Shown piece by piece: positions 22,501 through 34,542 of a stretch of 64,000 bases of DNA. The stretch covers positions 744,001-808,000 of the forward strand of contig JAKJXP020000005.1 in assembly GCA_022225965.2 (NCBI GenBank). Reading direction: 5' to 3'. This DNA comes from Diatrype stigma. Lineage: Eukaryota > Ascomycota > Sordariomycetes > Xylariales > Diatrypaceae. Position numbers and translations under genes: made by a program. Each line of letters starts with the position of its first letter. Position 1 is the first letter of the stretch. Below the pieces are notes generated by a model. That model saw only the letters and a program-made list of their open reading frames with translations. It did not search any database and was not told where the DNA came from.

Positions 22501-23168
22501 ATGGTGCTCCAATAATGTCCATCTTCACGGCTTGTTGATTCATTAACCCCTTATCTCTCCTGCAGGCTGAATGTGCCGGTCAGGCAGGTGTTTAGGCGTG
22601 TGTAATTGCTTGCTCGTTCACTAACACCGGCTTAGCACCTGCATACATCATATAAGCCTCTACTTTTGAGCCACGCAGCTCAAGATACTATGTAGGTACC
22701 AAGTAGGTAGGTAGGAAAATCAGATGAGTGCATGCAGCAACGTTATGAGGCTGGTCGGGAATGAACTAAGCATAAAATAAGGTGTGTTCTTAAGGTTGTG
22801 AAATTCCAATTGTGACTGCCACAGACCTGAAGGTGTAAAGGGTGTGGAATAACGGAATAGCACATCGGTTGGTTCTCCCGTGATTGCTCAGGTACAGTGA
22901 AAGATACGTCCATGTATGTGCCTACCTAATTGCTCTCTGGTGTAACTGTCATACCTGCGATGCCTAACTGCCCAACGTCCAGTCTTCCTAGTTGTGGCTG
23001 GTTGGTTGGCGCAACAGCTGTGGCGCAAGCAGATCCTCACTCAAACACATTGCCCATCGGACGTGGGCGATTGTTATTTCTCCCGCGATTATTCACACGC
23101 GCCCCTTGCCAAGCCGCCAGACAGTCAAGCCATTAAGCCGTTAAGCCATCAGGCCGTCAAGCCACTTA
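19579..23168. other. Gene desert upstream of APSES gene
   Basis: About 3.6 kb with no supported gene. The part next to 19578 presumably contains the promoter and leader of the minus-strand APSES gene; regulators of this type often have long leaders, but none can be delimited here. Many short overlapping ORFs on both strands lack recognisable domains. Short repeats include GCTACA/GGCTACAAAG around 22120-22145 and AAGCC(A/G)TTA-type 9-mers at about 23120-23168 that run right up to the transposon. Confidence 0.5.
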
Positions 23169-23213
23169 ACGTCTTGGCCCCAATTATCGGCCAGCCCCAA
23201 AATTCGGCCATCC
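23169..23213 (+). repeat. Left terminal inverted repeat
   Basis: ACGTCTTGGCCC then CAATTATCGGCCAGCC, continuing imperfectly to about 23213; pairs with the right end 24980-25024. Preceded by TA. Confidence 0.88.
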
Positions 23214-23299
23214 TTAGCCTACAATTTATTCCACCTATAGACCCTCCCAAAATCCCCCCTTTATTGTAACATTACAAATTATTATATTACGGTTTATTC

Positions 23300-24877
23300 G
23301 AATATATCAAAATTAATTTTTAATTCTTTTCATACGTTCTTTACGAAGGTCGTTCTTTTTTTAAGCACCTTATTGCGTTCCTTTTCGGTTATCTTTTAGT
23401 ATTTAACTTGTTTCCGTTCTTACTTTTTCCAAAAAGCGTTCTTTATTATTAATATTTTTGCCTCTTAATAATGTTTGCCATTGGCCTTCTTTTTTTTGTT
23501 TTCTTCTTATTTCCTTATTAAGCCTTCGTTAATTATTTATAAAAATTAAGTATAAGCTAAGCTAATTAAACAGGTTTCTTTTACAAAGCGTATACCTTTC
23601 TTTAACGGAATTGGGCATATAGTATTAAGCTTATTAACGATATCCTCAATTCGGCGGGCGAATTTTTTCCCGGGTTTTGCCGTTATATTAACTTGTTACC
23701 CGTTGGAATTTTAAAACGTAGCTAATGGGAACGTTTATAATCGGTATTTGGCAAGTACCTTGTTTGGATTAAGTAATAATAATCCCGAATCTTTCCAAAT
23801 ACTTGGTATATTCGATATAATAAAGCGTCGGGCTTTTTGATAATACAGCAGAAATTGCCTATTATTAACCGTCCGAGCCCCGAATAAGGACCGTTCGTTA
23901 ATGATCTTCTTATATAGCTTAAATAATGAACTAAAGATATTAACGTTAAGGAGCTATAATATATATATAACGTAAGGGAAAAAATAAAGAAATACGATTT
24001 TGTTTTTATTGTAATAATTAACGAATTTAAAGAAAATATGACTCGAATATTTATCGAAAATTAATAACTTATAAATGCCATAAAATAAGAATTTCGTATA
24101 ATAATCGAAATGCTTTAATTAATTAAGGGCAATCTCTTAATTAATTCATTTATTCGGGCTAATTTATATTATCGTTCGGCTATTAATGGCTTTATTTATT
24201 CAGCTTTATTATATCCGCTGGCCCTAAAAGATTATATAAAGCGGAAAGCTATAATTCTTTATATTAATACATTCGATAATAAATATTCATTTGCGATTTT
24301 CAGGCTAATTAAAAAAAGCTTATTTATTTTTCCGAAAGATAATTATTTTAGCATTATTTCCAATTCCCTTTATTATTTTCTTTTCGTTTATATTAAAAAT
24401 GTCGTTTTTAATAATGCCGTAAGTTAAGAGAGTTGCTTTAAAAAGGTTAAACCATTCGGAGATAATTTGGTAATTCGTACCGTTCCGGCGGCGTTAATTA
24501 AGGGCTCGGGCTTTTTTTAGCTTGATTTCGAAATGACGGGTTAGGAATTTTTTATACCAGTTGTGCCTAAACGGGCGGAAATCGTTCTTTGCCACCAGAA
24601 ATTTACAAACTAGGGATTTAAGGTTTTGTATTATTAACGGCTAGTCTTAGGCAAAAAGCTAAAGGCTAATTCGTATAACGGCTTTTTTTTCGGCTGGTAA
24701 TAATCGTTAAGTATTAAAATAAACTTCGCCAAGAAGTAATTTCCCATTGCGGCGGTTTTGAAAGGTGGTTCGAGAAATACCGAAGGTTTTCGCGGCTTGT
24801 CGCATAAAAACAATTTGGCCATTAGCAAGGGCTTCGAAAGCTAATTAAATTCGGGCTTCCTGGCTTTCGACGACCAT
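23300..24877 (-). pseudogene. Decayed Fot1/pogo-type transposase
   Basis: From an ATG at 24877 one minus-strand frame continues without frameshift for about 525 codons, close to the roughly 540 residues usual for Fot1/Pot2 transposases, but with many TAA, TAG and TGA stops. Family features are legible. The N-terminal helix-turn-helix reads MRQAAKTFGISRTTFQNRR. The CENP-B/Tc5-like region contains NWYKKFLTRHFEIKLKKARALN, then SEWFNLFKATLLTYGI. The first catalytic Asp motif (FNxDE in the family) reads FNINEK here, the Asp changed to Asn. The C-terminal region contains LLNVNIFSSLFKLYKKII and NRQFLLYYQKARR, then NIPSIWKDSGL. Premature stops such as ALN*RRRN and EARI*LAFEAL sit where CAA-to-TAA changes are expected. 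It cannot encode an active enzyme; the 3' end is approximate. Confidence 0.87.
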
Positions 24878-24979
24878 CGTAGCAAAAAATTGGACTTCAA
24901 AAGGCTTAAAATTCCTAGTAATAGGTTGTTGTATTGTTGTTGTTATTATTATTAATAAGAAAAAGAAAGGTCGGAAATT

Positions 24980-25024
24980 AGCTGGCCGAGCTTTAAGGCT
25001 GGCCGATAATTAGGGCCAAGACGT
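24980..25024 (-). repeat. Right terminal inverted repeat
   Basis: Reads GGCTGGCCGATAATTA then GGGCCAAGACGT to 25024, the complement of the left terminus with C/T substitutions. Followed by TA. Confidence 0.88.
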
Positions 25025-25667
25025 TATTTATAGCTAAATCTGCATTAATTACTAATAAAAGTATCGATTATTTGACGGCGACAAAGGTAATTATATACTG
25101 GTATATATACCTATATGTAGGTACTTATACCTACCCACACTAGGTACCCACTTAGTCTATGAGCCTATGCAATCACCTGCAGGTACGAAGTACACTACCA
25201 CACACAGTACGTACAGTACCTACTGTACATACAGCACGGACATTGGGAGGAGCCACTCTGGCACTGCACCGGACCGCGACCACCACTCCACGAGCCCCTC
25301 TTGCCCCCTGGAAGCGCCTAAAAATATTGACGCGTTTCGATGTTGCATATTTTGTTGTTTACTTTGATTGATTAGTTGCGATTAGATACCGACACATCAA
25401 CAAGAACAAGGCTCCCTCGTCGCGGACTTGACCACACACAACCAACAACAACCGCAACAACATCCCATCTGCCGTGATACACTCGTTTCGATCCCTTCAG
25501 GCCCGAAACACAGTTTTCATGGTCATCAAGCGCAGTTCTGGTCAATTGGCGTGCTTTTCCCTTTTGCAGCTGACCGGCCTCAGAGGGCTTACAGGGCTCT
25601 GCGCAAGGCCATCCTTCACCACCGCAAATCCCAACTCCCATCTACGCGCATTGCCAAACCCTTCAAG
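25025..25667 (+). promoter_or_regulatory. TOP2 upstream region
   Basis: About 0.64 kb between the transposon and the TOP2 start codon. It contains GTACGTACAGTACCTACTGTACATAC-type inverted words near 25205-25235 and an ACGCGT hexamer at 25330-25335. Repeated CAACAACAACCGCAACAACA-like sequence around 25440-25465 is probably in the 5' leader. Confidence 0.55.
25330..25335 (+). promoter_or_regulatory. MCB-type ACGCGT site
   Basis: ACGCGT lies 338 bp before the TOP2 ATG. It is the MluI cell-cycle box bound by the MBF complex, whose DNA-binding subunit is itself an APSES protein, at G1/S genes of yeasts. Placement before a replication-linked gene is suggestive only; a 6-mer occurs by chance. Confidence 0.4.
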
Positions 25668-28600
25668 ATGGATTCAGACATGGACGACTCGGTCTTTGGC
25701 GGGGTCGAGAACGACTCAGATGACGGTTATTCACCCGAGCCGGTATGAGACACATTTCATCGCTTCGTTCTACATCTAGACAGACTACTCACACGCCTCA
25801 AGTGCCTTCCATAGTACTAACCCCCACTCTGTTCAGAAACCTAAAGCCAAAGCCGCTGTAAAGAAGCCAGCCGCTGCGAAGCCGAAAGCCAAGGCTGTCC
25901 CAAAGAAGATGGTTCAGTCCACCTTGAAGACAACCAAGGCTGCTCCTAAGAAGCGCGCCGTGCCCGAAAGCGATGAAGATGACGACGATGACGGCACCGG
26001 GTTCTCTAACACTCCGCCAAGTGCTAAGAAGCAGAAGAAGGCTCCCGCAGCTAAGAAATCTAGCGGGAACCCCTTGGCCGAGATCGAGAACGACAGCCTG
26101 ATGCAGATCGATGGCTCTCCCGAGGAGAAGCCCGGCAAGAAAAAGACCGCCACGGAAACATATCAGAAGCTGACGCAATTGGAACATATCATCAAACGAC
26201 CCGACACATACATTGGTTCTGTTGAGCGCACCGAACAGCAGATGTGGGTGTTCAGCAAGGAGACCAATCAGATGGAGCTTCGCCCTAAAGTCGGCTACGT
26301 CCCCGGTCTCTATAAGATTTTCGACGAGATCCTCGTCAACGCTGCCGACAACAAGCAGCGAGACACGGGCATGACCTACATGAAGGTCACGATCGACCGT
26401 GCAGAGGGCCGGATCTCCGTGGAAAACAACGGTAAAGGTATCCCGGTTGAGATCCACGAGAAGGAGAATGTCTGGATTCCCGAACTGGTCTTTGGCCACC
26501 TCCTTGCTGGCTCCAACTTCGACGATGAGGAGAAGAAGACTGTGGGTGGTCGAAACGGTTACGGTGCCAAGCTCTGCAACGTCTTCAGTACCGAGTTCAC
26601 CCTGGAATGCCAGGATTCGAAGAACGGGAAGAGATACAAGCAGACCTGGCGAGACAACATGGGCAAGATGGACAAGGCAAAGATCAGCTCTAGCAAGAGT
26701 AGTGATTTCGTACGGGTGACCTTCAAGCCGGACTTCGAAAGATTCGGTATGCCAGATGGTATCGATGACGACCTGGAGTCAATGCTTTACCGTCGAGTAT
26801 ATGACATGGCTGGTACCATCAAAGGCATCAAGGTGTACTTGAACGACACCTTGATCAAGCTCAACTTCAAGAAATACTGCGAGATGTATGCCAAGGCCAT
26901 CAACCAAGAACGTGGTGAGGAGGGGGCCGACGCTGCTTCTACCGTCATCATAGAAGATTCCAAGGACCACCCTCGATGGGAGATCGGGTTCGCTGTATCC
27001 GATGGTTCGTTCCAACAGGTCTCGTTCGTGAATTCCATTGCTACTACTAGTGGTGGAACCCACGTCAACTATATTGCCGATCAAATCTGCGACTCTCTCC
27101 TCAAAACGTTGAACAAGAAGAAGAAGGGTCATTCACTCAAGAACAACCATATCCGCAACCATATCTTCATTTTCATCAACTGCTTCATCAACAATCCCGC
27201 CTTCAACTCACAAACCAAGGAGCAGATGACCACCAAAGCCAGCCAGTTCGGAAGCAAATGTCCCCTCACAGAGAAGTTTCTCAAGGCGATTAGCCAAACA
27301 GATGCCATCAACAACATCATCCACTTTGCCGAGCAGAAGGCGGATAAGATGCTTGCCAAGAGTGATGGTAACAAGCGCTCAAGAATCAGCAACGCCAAGC
27401 TCGTTGATGCTAACTTGGCGGGAACCAAACATGGTCATGAATGTACTTTGATCCTAACCGAAGGTGACTCTGCTAAGAGTTTGGCTGTTGCTGGCCGTGC
27501 CATCCTTGACCCTGACCGCATTGGCGTTTTCCCTCTCCGAGGTAAAATGCTCAACGTTCGTGATGCATCGATCGATCAGATTACGAAGAACGCGGAAATA
27601 CAGAACATCAAGCAGTTCCTAGGCTTGAAGCACAAGCAAGTCTACACTGACACGAAGAGTCTTCGCTACGGCCACTTGATGATCATGGCCGATCAGGATC
27701 ACGACGGTAGTCATATCAAGGGTCTTCTGATTAACTTCCTCCAAGTTCAATATCCTTCGCTTCTCAAGATTCCTGATTTCTTTCAGGAGTTCATCACCCC
27801 TATCGTGAAAGTCTGGCAGGGCCCAAACCCCAAGAAACCAATAAAGTCAAAGTCCTTCTTTACGCAGCCTCAGTACCATGAATGGAAGGCCGCAAATCAG
27901 GCTGAAATCAAGCGGTGGCAGTACAAGTACTACAAGGGTCTGGGTACCAGTTCGAACGAGGACGCCCAGGTCTACTTCAAGGATCTTGATAAACACTTGA
28001 AGGAATTTGAGGTGATGCAACCAGACGAGGCCGACCTTTTCGAGCTTGCTTTCTCCAAAAAGAAGGCAGATGCTCGTAAGGAATGGCTGGGCAGCTTCGT
28101 GCCTGGCACGTACCTGGACCAGTCGACTAAGTCTATCACATACACCGACTTCATCAACAAGGAGTTGATTTTGTTCAGTATGGCTGATAACATACGGTCT
28201 ATTCCATCGGTCATTGATGGCCTGAAGCCTGGACAGCGGAAGGTCATGTACGCTTGTTTCAAGCGAAACTTGGTCAAGGACAAGAAGGTCATTGAGTTGG
28301 CTGGTTATGTATCTGAACAGACGTCCTACCAGCATGGTGAAGTGTCTCTGCAGCAGACTATCATTGGTCTCGCTCAGAACTTCGTGGGATCTAACAACAT
28401 CAACTGCCTTGAGCCTAGCGGAAACTTCGGTTCCCGACTTGCCGGTGGCTCGGACGCTGCCAGTGCTCGATACATCCATACTCGTCTATCTCCATTTGCC
28501 CGTCGTGTGTTCCATCCCTTGGATGAACCCAATCTGGAGCCCCAGGTCGAAGATGGCAAAAGAATTGAGCCTAAGGTATATGCTCCCATCATTCCAATGG

Positions 28601-31016
28601 TCTTGGTCAATGGTGCAGATGGTATCGGTACAGGTTGGAGTACTTCCATTCCCAACTACCATCCATCAGATATCATCAGAAACCTGAAGAGACGCATGGG
28701 CCGCATGGACGGTCCAGAAGAGAAGCCCTTCGAGACGATGATGCCTTGGTTCAGGGGCTGGAAGGGTACGCCGGTAGCCACGGAACCCAACCGCTACCAG
28801 TTCAATGGTATTGCATACCAGGACGAGAAGAAGCCTAACGAGGTTATCATCACCGAGCTGCCTATTCGCGTGTGGACTGATGACTTCAAGGCAAAGCTTG
28901 AAGATATCATTCGCGCTGAAAAGGTGCCTTCTTTCATCAAGGATTACAAGGAGTTCAACGACCACAACAGTGTGCACTTCGAAATCCAGATGGATGAAAA
29001 ACACATGAACTCGGCTCTTGCGGAAGGCCTCCTTGACAAGTTCAAGTTAACTCGACAAATTGCCACTTCCAATCTAGTCGCTTTCGATACTCGTGGTATG
29101 ATCCGCAAGTACGACAAGGTCGAGGATATCCTCGAGGAATTTTACCAGTACCGATTGATGATGTACAAGGAGCGCAAAGTAAGCTGACCACCCTGCAACG
29201 CCTACTTCATTGAGCGAAATACTAATTAATATACGTAGGCACACTGGCTTGGCGTCTTGCGAACCGATTGGCGCCGATTGTCAAACCAGGCTAGGTTCAT
29301 CACGGAGATTATGGATGGAAAGTTGATCGTCAACCGCAAAAAGAAGGACATCATCGTTGCGGAGCTTCGCAAACGAGAATACGATCCTTTCCCCAAGAAC
29401 CAGGATAACAAAAAGAACAAGGCGGGCGATGAAGAGGTCGAAGAGGGGAACGACGGCGAGGGCGAGAATGCCGAAGAGCTGGACAGCGACAATGGCGCCA
29501 GGGACTACGACTACCTTCTCTCTGTATGTCGATGTTTAACCTTCCCTCTCACTGCAAGATTGCTAACAATGCGCAGATGGCAATCTGGTCGTTCACCCAG
29601 GAACGCCTCGACAAGCTCAAGGAGCAGATTGGCAAGAAGAAGATGGAAGAGGATGAGCTTGAGGCCCTTAGCGAGAAAGACCTCTGGTGCCAAGATCTCG
29701 AGGAATTCGAGGCAGAGTGGGAGAACCAACTGCGTCTTGACTCTGAAATTACGACGAATATTCGTAGGATGGGTCGCCGTGCTTCCAAGAAGATTGGTGC
29801 TGGCCGTGGACGCAAGGGCAAAGATGACGACGACTACGCTCCTGTTGCCAAATCAAGGGCAGCCCCGAAAGCGGCAGCCAAGCCCAAGGTAGTCGAGAAA
29901 CAAGTCGAGATGAAGACGCATCAACGATTTGCCGAGAAGTTTGCGCCAAGGCCCAAGAAAACGGGCTTGGACGGCGCAGATGATTCGGATGCTTTCTCTG
30001 ACGACGACTATGCTGCCCTTAACAGTAAACCTGTCAAGAAAGAAGCAGTCAAGAAAGAGCCAGCCAAGAAAGAGCCAGCCAAGAAAGAAAAGGCAAAAGA
30101 AAAGGAGAAGGAAGTAGAACAGCCTGTCCCCGCTGACGAGTCTGAAGATGAGTCAGTAGTGGAAGCTCCCGTCAATGCCCGAAGCAAACGCGCCGCTGCC
30201 ACAAAGGCAAAGACGTGGGTTGAAGAGGACGATGATGAGTCGGAGAGTGACGACGACGACAAGATGCTCGGTGACGTCGGTGCCATGGTGAAAGGAATTT
30301 CAGGTGGCAACAACGTCTCGTCCGAGAACAAGAATGGCCGCCTTAGTTTGTTTGCCATGTCGCGCCCGGACAGTAGCCACAGCGGCGGTGCAGGTGCCGG
30401 TTTGAAGGCCAAGAGCAAAGCATCCAAAACTTTTGACTTCGACGATCACGATGACACCAATTACGAGCTACTTGCCAAATCATCACCACACAAGACTTTC
30501 CACAGCAACGAGATAGATGACTTCTTGTCTGACGACGACCTTCCGGCTGTCACGAAGCCGGCGAGCAAGTCAAAGGCCTCTGCTTCCACTGCGGAACCGA
30601 AGCCTAAGGCAAAGCCCAAGGCTACTACATCCACAGCCTCAGCGGATGCCGGTCCAGCAGTCAAGAAGAGCCGTGGCCGTCCGGCTGGTGCGAAAACCAA
30701 GGCCAAAGAGGATGCGCCGGCTAAGAAAGCGGTGCAGCTATCACCGGCGGCCAAGGCGCTCGGTGCCAAGAAGAGCAAAGCGGCCCCCAAGAAGAAGTCA
30801 GTCGATGTGTTCGATATCGACGACAGCGACGAGGAAGAGGATGTGGCCATGGCTGAGCCTGATTCTCCCCCACCTCGTCCGGCCGGTCGATCTAGACCCG
30901 GCCGCGCGGCGGCTGCTAAGTCCAAACCCATCTACATTCCTGATGATGATGACCTCGATGATGATGAGGACGACATGCAGGTTGATGAAGAGCCGAGCGA
31001 TGATGACAGCGACTAA
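25668..31016 (+). CDS. top2: DNA topoisomerase II
   Basis: Exons 25668-25742, 25837-29178, 29239-29523 and 29577-31016 give 1713 residues. The enzyme passes one DNA duplex through another with ATP and is essential for chromosome segregation. The GHKL ATPase domain has EILVNAADNKQRD, ENNGKGIPVEIH and GGRNGYGAKLCNVFS. The TOPRIM domain has LTEGDSAKSL (E567) and DQDHDGSHIKG (D644, D646, D648). The catalytic Tyr in SARYIHTRLSPF is Y904, about 100 residues later than in human TOP2A because of a Lys/Ala-rich N-terminal extension. The C-terminal 450 residues are charged, with AKKEPAKKEPAKKE repeats, acidic Ser clusters and KKSRGRPAG-type basic stretches, typical of nuclear targeting and regulation. 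Exon 1 encodes only the acidic start MDSDMDDSVFGG. All introns have consensus ends; intron 3 has TGCTAAC before the acceptor. Confidence 0.97.
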
Positions 31017-32713
31017 GTATGTCTTGTCTCTGTGTGATGGTACTCCGGAAGCTGGTCGATCTTTCTGGCCGGTAACCTCCCGGACAAAACAAAGCACCCG
31101 TCGTCACTTTGTTCCCTTTATCAACTGGCCCTTAGGCTCTGAACTGGGGACTTTGCTTTCATTTTTGGCATATAACCCGTCATGTCATTGGGAAGGACAA
31201 CTCGACAGTCTTGCTTGGAATTGATTGCCTGCAGCTATGATGACGCGGAGGAAGAGGGCACAAAATTCTGGAAAGAGACAAGGGGGAGAGAGAGGGTTTA
31301 GTGCGCAAGGGGCGGGCAAGGAACTGACGATAACTTCACGAGGGGCGTTCTGGTCAATCAGTAGTATTTGCTTTTCCTCTCCTTTTGCTTTGGCTTTAGG
31401 GGCTGAATTCTTTTTTTCATCTGAGCAAATAGTATCTCACATCTATCTCTCCTTTTCCCCGGTCATTCAACATCTCTTCTGTTGCCTGGCTTTTACTACT
31501 CAGTTTGTCGGTATGATTACATATTCGACCCTTTCTGTCCGTACATATACATAGTAATGACCAACCCGTTATGAACCGTGTTCTTGCTTCTCTAGCTAAC
31601 CTCGATGGGCGATGCCATTCGGCCATGCAACTGTATTCGATTTGTTCAGTGTACAGCAACATACGTATCTCGCGTAGGAACACTCGCGATAGGTAGCAAG
31701 TAGTTTTGAGTAAGTGATGGATGTTCCGTACTACCGGGGTTCGTTCATCTTCGCCCGATATCACTATCCGGCAGTCTTTCTAGATGCGAGTCCTGGCTTG
31801 ACGTGACCATCGACAGTTTTCTAGTCTCAATGATCAAGGCGTCTTGTCATAGGCCTTGACCGGCCTTTCAGGTTCGACAGGTATAGGTGGCTGACAATGC
31901 TCCAAGAATACATATCGAAATGACACTGACCAAGTCGTTCCGTAGCTACGAAATACCTGCATAGAGCAGTAGGATGAATACGTATATACCTACTTTATGG
32001 CTTCCGTACCTACATATAGCTATACTCAGCAGATCGTGCTTTAGCAGGTCCTGTGACCAACCTGGCACATACGAAGAGTCGGAAGTCCAATCACATATAG
32101 TAAACAAGCGCCCCAAAGAGACGACATCTGATAAAAAAAGCTACCTAGCATTCGTCACACATCCTATCACACAAACTGCTGCATTATTGCTATTCCATTG
32201 CCAATGCCACGTCGAATTCTGATTACCCCTGCTCTCCTTGCCTCTCATCCTCATCACCTCATCACCGTAATACTGCTCTCCACAGTTCTCTCAATCTTCG
32301 TCGTAACATACCACCCCCCCATAAACGCAAACATCCCTTCCATGAGAAAAGAACGCCATTTGAACCTCCTGCGGGTCAATGTCTGCTACTCACTACTCCG
32401 TCTAGTAAAATTCCGGTTCCAAAGACGAGGGATAACTAATCGCTAATATGACTATTGAGTACCAGAATAGGCATACTGAGTAGATATTCCCCGCCGCAAG
32501 TCAAAAAGGTTTGGCTGTTGTCAATGCCAGTTGAAACTTAGTGCATAACTATCGATCCATCCAGGAGCGTATAAGTGTTGCATTCTCCCGTGTCTATAAT
32601 CATGAGTCGTATCAAGTTGTCGTGCCGCATCAAATCGGATCTCGGAATCATGTGCGTATCGTCTGTGTCCAGTTCGGTCAGAGACGGTCGGTCACGGCAC
32701 CTGACGCTCTTGT
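31017..32713. other. Convergent 3' spacer, TOP2 and reticulon
   Basis: About 1.7 kb between the stops of two convergent genes. It includes both 3' untranslated regions. T-rich stretches occur near 31370-31460, and TACATATAG/TACCTAC words near 31980-32030. No supported coding region. Confidence 0.55.
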
Positions 32714-34077
32714 CTAGGCGAGGAGAGGCTCCTTGGCAGGGGCCTCGCTCTCCGACTCGGACTCCTCCTCGGAGGAAGAGTCCTCCTTGTTCTCGAAAGC
32801 CTTCTTAGGGGCGGCCGGGAAGTCGGTGGGGTGGACAGCGGCCTTGGGGGCAGCCTTGGTAGCCTCGGGAGAGGCCGACCGGCCTCGGATCAGCTGTTGA
32901 GCCTTGGCAGTGTAGTCTCCAACATACTGCTTGGAGAGTTCGGCGGCCTGGGACGTGTGCTTGCTGGCGACTTGCCGAAGCTGCTCGCTCTGAGAGTTGA
33001 CAATGTCGCCAGCCTCCTTGAGGTAGTGATCGATGAGCTCCTGGTTAGTCACGTAGATAAGGGGCGCAAAGAAGACAGTCGTAGTGGCGATCAAGGCAAG
33101 GCCCCAGTAAGGGACAATCTTGACAAGGTAGTACGAGATAAAGGAGCCAACGGCAGCCTGGAAATGTTTGTCAGCATAAACAGTCAGAAGCAGGAAAGGC
33201 CGGAGTACACATACAGCAGCAGAGATAGGAACGTTCTCAGCAAACAGGATCCGTTGCAGCTCCATGACAACGAAGTTCACAAGCTCGTGGACGTCCCCAA
33301 TAAGGGCGTCCAGGGTCTCTCGTGGGATGGTGTAGTACTTGCGCGGTCGGAGCTGGGTAGTCAGGCCATTGTTCAGGAGAGTTTTCCCGGTGACTTCGGC
33401 AAGGACGGTAACACCAAGGACCATCCAGGTCAGCTTGAGGGTATAGCGAATGACGTCGAGATATCTAGCTGCAAAGATGAGAGAGACGATGCTGGCGTAG
33501 GCAATCGCCGAGGCTCCTACATGCGGGTTTCTTGTCAGACTAGGCGGTCAAAGCTCAAGGTGGTCACTTTGGATAACTTACGGGGGTTGTTCCATGAGAG
33601 AAGCTCAGAGAAGAAGTTGTGGTAATGGGTCAGAGGTTGACCGGTAGCGGTCTCATGGCCAGGCGTCTGTCTGGAATTGGCGAGTCTGGAAAACTCGGAA
33701 GTCGTCTTCGCTCCCTGGTCCTTCACGTTCTGGGCAACGGGGCCTATGGGATGGAACGAATACGATTAGCAACGGCATTGAAGCTTTGTCATAGACTGTG
33801 AGCTGGGAAGGGATAGACATACCACTGGCAAGTTGATCGTAGGCAGCTTGAGCATCTAGAGGTTAGGAGCTGTCAGTCATGACGTCGCCGGATGGTTCGG
33901 GTGGGTTATCTGGTTCCGGGATACTTTGACGATCAGTTAGCTGGAGGGTGTTCTGGATGTTCTGGATGTTCTGCGATGGATGCATGCAATGCAAGGAGAA
34001 GAGATACATACCTTACTGTCTTTGAAGCTGTCGAAGGTGCCACCATTGGCGGCTGGGGCAGACGAAGAATCGGCCAT
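32714..34077 (-). CDS. Reticulon-like ER membrane protein
   Basis: Exons (minus) 34077-34017, 33855-33823, 33743-33582, 33516-33215 and 33157-32714 give 333 residues. The reticulon homology domain begins at LTHYHNFFSELLSWNNPRASA and contains two long hydrophobic hairpins: AIAYASIVSLIFAARYL through KLTWMVLGVTVLAEVTGK, and AAVGSFISYYLVKIVPYWGLALIATTTVFF. Such proteins wedge into the ER membrane and shape tubules and sheet edges. After the domain comes a helical segment with HTSQAAELSKQYVGDYTAKAQQLIRGR, then a Ser/Glu-rich tail (SSSEEESESESE) ending PAKEPLLA. Exon 2 is only 33 nt; its inclusion is supported by phase and by DNAQAAYDQLASGPVAQNVKDQ. The ATG at 34077 is the only good start upstream. 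It has no KKXX retrieval signal. Confidence 0.9.
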
Positions 34078-34481
34078 CTCGAAGTCTGATGATTGAGCTC
34101 TGCAGCAATGTGCGGTGCAGCGCTACCTGTGGTTTATGGTGTGTGATTTGTGATCTGTGATCTGTGATCTGGAGTGTCTGTGTTTGTGTTGACGTCGGAG
34201 GGTTAACTAGAGAGCGGTAGGGTAGGGTAGGTATGTAGTAGGTAGGTAGGTGTGCAGTTGGCAGATGTGCGAAGAGTGGTTTTATGTTTTATGTTGTATG
34301 TTGTATGTTCAATGGTTAATGGTTGAATGGTAATGGTGTAGGTATGAGGTCTGGTGTGTGGTGAGGTGTCTGGGGTTACGGTGTATGTCAGTCAGGCAAG
34401 TCGCAGGTGGTTGCTCGGACGGTTTGAAGGGGCAGTGGTAATAATTTGCAGTGGCAGAGAGATACTGTAAGTAGGTAGCAG

Positions 34482-34542
34482 GGCCGGTAGCAGGGCCGGT
34501 AGCAGGGCAGGTAGCAGGGCAGGTGGCAGAACCGGTAGAAGA
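34482..34542 (+). repeat. 12-bp minisatellite, about 5 copies
   Basis: Tandem GTAGCAGGGCCG/GTAGCAGGGCAG units with the last copies degenerate (GTGGCAGAACCG). Confidence 0.75.

Larger units (their letters stand above)
23169..25024 (-). mobile_element. Fot1/pogo-like DNA transposon, RIP-inactivated
   Basis: The element is bounded by inverted repeats: the left end begins ACGTCTTGGCCC at 23169, and the complement of the right end, finishing at 25024, begins with the same 12 bases. Matching continues through AATTATCGGCCAGCC and imperfectly to about 45 bp, with most differences being C/T. TA dinucleotides at 23167-23168 and 25025-25026 are the expected Tc1/mariner target duplication. The length, 1856 bp, is typical of the fungal Fot1/Pot2 group of pogo-like elements. 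The interior is AT-rich and carries one decayed transposase on the minus strand. Both termini and the target duplication are intact, so it is a complete insertion killed by point mutation. Confidence 0.9.

Noticed and set aside
19579..23168. Numerous 60-110 codon ORFs upstream of the APSES gene
   Set aside because: Overlapping on both strands, mostly non-ATG starts, no domains and no splice-consistent extension.
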